In this document: piece after piece, positions 41,682 to 43,721 of the stretch
How positions within the stretch are numbered: position 1 is the first letter of the stretch
How the letters are laid out: every line of letters starts with the position of its first letter
Source: Mycolicibacterium peregrinum
GTDB lineage: Bacteria > Actinomycetota > Actinomycetes > Mycobacteriales > Mycobacteriaceae
DNA length: 43,721 bases
Reading direction: 5' to 3'
NCBI RefSeq assembly: GCF_001665625.1
Contig: NZ_LZSY01000095.1
Location: 1-43,721 of the forward strand
The notes under the pieces: model-generated
What the model was told of the DNA's origin: nothing
Database searches by the model: none
What the model saw: the letters and a program-made list of their open reading frames with translations, nothing else
Made by a program: the position numbers and the translations under genes

Positions 41682-43583
41682 GTGGATTCACGCCCGAGCT
41701 TTCGCAATGTCGCCATCGTCGCCCACGTCGACCACGGCAAGACGACCCTAGTCGACGCGATGCTGCGACAGTCCGGTGCCTTGACGCACCGCGGCGACGA
41801 CGCAGTCGAGCGCCTGATGGACTCCGGTGACCTTGAGAAGGAAAAGGGCATCACCATCCTGGCCAAGAACACCGCGGTACACCGGCACCATGCCGACGGC
41901 ACCATGACGGTGATCAACGTCATCGACACCCCTGGTCACGCTGATTTCGGTGGCGAGGTGGAGCGTGGCCTGTCCATGGTCGACGGTGTGGTCCTGCTGG
42001 TGGACGCCTCGGAGGGGCCGCTGCCGCAGACCCGGTTCGTGCTGCGCAAGGCGCTGGCCGCGCACCTTCCGGTGATCCTGGTGGTCAACAAGACCGACCG
42101 GCCCGACGCCCGCATCGCCGAGGTCGTCGAGGAAAGCCACGACCTGCTGCTCGACGTCGCCTCCGATCTTGACGACGAGGCCCAGGCGGCCGCCGAGAAG
42201 GCACTGGATCTGCCCACCCTGTACGCCTCGGGCCGGGCCGGCATCGCGTCGACGACGCAGCCCGAAAATGGTGAGAACCCTGACGGCGAGAACCTGGACC
42301 CGCTGTTCGACGTGCTGATGGAGCACATCCCGGCACCCTCGGGTGACCCGGAGGCGCCGCTGCAGGCGCTCGTCACCAACCTCGACGCCTCGGCCTTCCT
42401 CGGCCGCCTCGCCCTCATCCGCATCTACAACGGCCGGCTCAAGAAGGGCCAGCAGGTCGCGTGGATGCGCGAGGTCGACGGCTCGCCGGTGATCACCAAC
42501 GCCAAGATCACCGAGTTGCTGGCCACCGAGGGCGTCGACCGCAACCCCACAGAGGAGGCCGTTGCCGGCGACATCGTCGCCGTCGCGGGCATTCCCGAGA
42601 TCATGATCGGCGACACCCTCGCCGATCCCGACAACTCGCACGCGCTGCCGCGCATCACCGTCGACGAGCCCGCCATCTCGGTCACCATCGGCACCAACAC
42701 CTCGCCGCTGGCCGGCCGGGTGTCGGGTCACAAGCTGACCGCCCGCATGGTGAAGAACCGTCTCGACGCCGAACTCGTCGGCAACGTGTCGATCCGCATC
42801 GTCGACATCGGCCGCCCTGATGCCTGGGAGGTGCAGGGCCGTGGTGAGCTGGCGCTGGCCATCCTCGTCGAGCAGATGCGCCGTGAGGGCTTCGAGCTGA
42901 CCGTCGGCAAGCCGCAGGTGGTCACCAAGAACATCGACGGCAAGCTGCACGAGCCGTTCGAAGAGCTGACCATCGACTGTCCCGAGGAGTTTGTCGGTTC
43001 CATCACCCAGCTGATGGCCAACCGCAAGGGCCGGATGGAACAGATGACCAACCATGCCGCCGGCTGGGTGCGCATGGACTTCGTGGTGCCCAGCCGCGGA
43101 CTGATCGGCTTCCGCACCGACTTCTTGACCGAGACGCGTGGCACCGGCATCGCCAACGCGGTGTTCGAGGGCTACCGGCCGTGGGCCGGGGAGATCCGGG
43201 CCCGCCACACCGGCTCGCTGGTGAGCGACCGGTCCGGGTCGATCACCCCGTTCGCGATGATCCAGCTGGCCGACCGCGGACAGTTCTTCGTCGAGCCGGG
43301 CGAGGACACCTACGAAGGCCAGGTCGTCGGGATCAACCCGCGCGCCGAGGATCTCGACATCAACATCACCCGCGAGAAGAAGCTGACGAACATGCGGTCC
43401 TCGACCGCCGACGTCATGGAAACCCTGGCCCGGCCCCTGGACCTCGGACTCGAGCAGGCCATGGAGTTCTGCGCCGAGGACGAGTGTGTCGAGGTGACCC
43501 CCGAGGTCGTCCGGGTCCGCAAGGTCGAGTTGACCGCCTCGCTGCGGGCTCGGGCCAAGGCACGGGCCAAGGCGCGCGGCTAG
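41682..43583 (+). CDS. typA: GTP-binding protein TypA/BipA
   Basis: The 633-residue ribosome-associated translational GTPase starts at GTG 41682 (DSRPSFRNVAIVAHVDHGKT); GTG 41649 is in frame but adds an atypical leader. It has G1 AHVDHGKTT, G2/switch I around KEKGITI, G3 DTPGHADFGGE, G4 NKTDRPDA, then an EF-Tu-like domain 2, EF-G domain III/V homologues and the TypA-specific C-terminal domain. TypA aids ribosome assembly and stress adaptation. The C-terminus ends in an Ala/Arg/Lys-rich helix (RARAKARAKARG). Its position after the nar operon matches Rv1165. Confidence 0.95.
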   Translation: MDSRPSFRNVAIVAHVDHGKTTLVDAMLRQSGALTHRGDDAVERLMDSGDLEKEKGITILAKNTAVHRHHADGTMTVINVIDTPGHADFGGEVERGLSMVDGVVLLVDASEGPLPQTRFVLRKALAAHLPVILVVNKTDRPDARIAEVVEESHDLLLDVASDLDDEAQAAAEKALDLPTLYASGRAGIASTTQPENGENPDGENLDPLFDVLMEHIPAPSGDPEAPLQALVTNLDASAFLGRLALIRIYNGRLKKGQQVAWMREVDGSPVITNAKITELLATEGVDRNPTEEAVAGDIVAVAGIPEIMIGDTLADPDNSHALPRITVDEPAISVTIGTNTSPLAGRVSGHKLTARMVKNRLDAELVGNVSIRIVDIGRPDAWEVQGRGELALAILVEQMRREGFELTVGKPQVVTKNIDGKLHEPFEELTIDCPEEFVGSITQLMANRKGRMEQMTNHAAGWVRMDFVVPSRGLIGFRTDFLTETRGTGIANAVFEGYRPWAGEIRARHTGSLVSDRSGSITPFAMIQLADRGQFFVEPGEDTYEGQVVGINPRAEDLDINITREKKLTNMRSSTADVMETLARPLDLGLEQAMEFCAEDECVEVTPEVVRVRKVELTASLRARAKARAKARG

Positions 43584-43600
43584 CTTCCGCTTTCGGTCGT

Positions 43601-43657
43601 CGAATGGCCAGTTATTGCACCGCTTTTCGGGCGTAACGTGCGATAACTGGCCACTCG
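43601..43657. repeat. palindromic repeat after typA
   Basis: CGAATGGCCAGTTATTGCAC (43601-43620) pairs with 43638-43657 at 18 of 20 positions, with a 17-base loop. It begins 18 bases past the typA stop and probably terminates that transcript. The outer CGA(A/G)TG is shared with the other palindromes in the window, but the arm sequence is otherwise different. The remaining bases, 43658-43721, contain only a 10-bp palindrome GCGATATCGC (43705-43714) and no gene I can support. Confidence 0.75.
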
Positions 43658-43721
43658 CGGTGGGGGGCTGCGGCGGTGCGCCTCAGAGCTGAGATGCGCC
43701 GGTAGCGATATCGCGGGGGAT

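Overview
The window is high-GC chromosomal DNA from a non-tuberculous mycobacterium (Mycolicibacterium type). The evidence is the gene content (pimE, an Rv1155-like F420 protein, DUF732, DUF5302, DUF1059, a WS/DGAT acyltransferase, MMPL), the many GTG starts, the leaderless-looking promoters, and gene order. From memory of M. tuberculosis H37Rv, the backbone follows Rv1145/46 to Rv1165 (mmpL13 - methyltransferase - sirtuin - GntR - Omt - Rv1155 - HhH glycosylase Rv1156 - Rv1157c - Rv1158c - pimE - phhB - mutT2 - narGHJI - typA), with accessory blocks between. No database search was possible, so family names rest on motif reading.

Layout. 1-1.1 kb: an edge fragment, a small unknown protein with a terminator, and DoxX. 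1.2-6 kb: MMPL transporter/TetR/methyltransferase, then a convergent sirtuin and a GntR regulator. 6-13.6 kb: a PucR regulator divergent from an EthA-like Baeyer-Villiger monooxygenase, two LCMT-type methyltransferases, a TIM-barrel isomerase, DUF1697, a lipoprotein hydrolase, the Rv1155-like protein and DUF5302. 13.7-22.6 kb (minus strand, accessory): acyltransferase, MFS exporter, and a LytS/LytTR two-component system in one run with two sodium:solute symporters and their small membrane partners, probably a carboxylate-sensing and uptake unit.

22.6-26.8 kb: the most unusual part. A roughly 3.1 kb lower-GC element (about 23115-26236) splits the Rv1156-like HhH-GPD glycosylase gene at a CAGCAG site. 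It has imperfect 18-bp terminal inverted repeats and no recognisable transposase, integrase or reverse transcriptase. Its cargo is a two-gene nuclease cassette (a DUF6998-like protein with PD-(D/E)XK-type features plus an EEP-superfamily nuclease), two small overlapping ORFs, and a membrane-anchored protein with a RelE/ParE-like tail. Its right end carries a substitute promoter and 5' segment of the glycosylase gene, which reads in frame through the terminal repeat into the native 3' part and so rebuilds a chimeric gene. The orphaned native 5' part remains as a 33-codon remnant on the left.

26.8-31.1 kb: DUF1059, two Ala/Pro-rich exported proteins, pimE behind a cluster of palindromes, and phhB/mutT2 divergent across a perfect 20-bp palindrome. 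31.2-41.4 kb: narK-narGHJI, a complete nitrate-respiration operon with overlapping genes, followed by a WS/DGAT triacylglycerol synthase and a small flavin-type protein, a grouping that suggests hypoxia or dormancy physiology. 41.1-43.7 kb: two small Cys-containing proteins, typA, and a large palindromic repeat.
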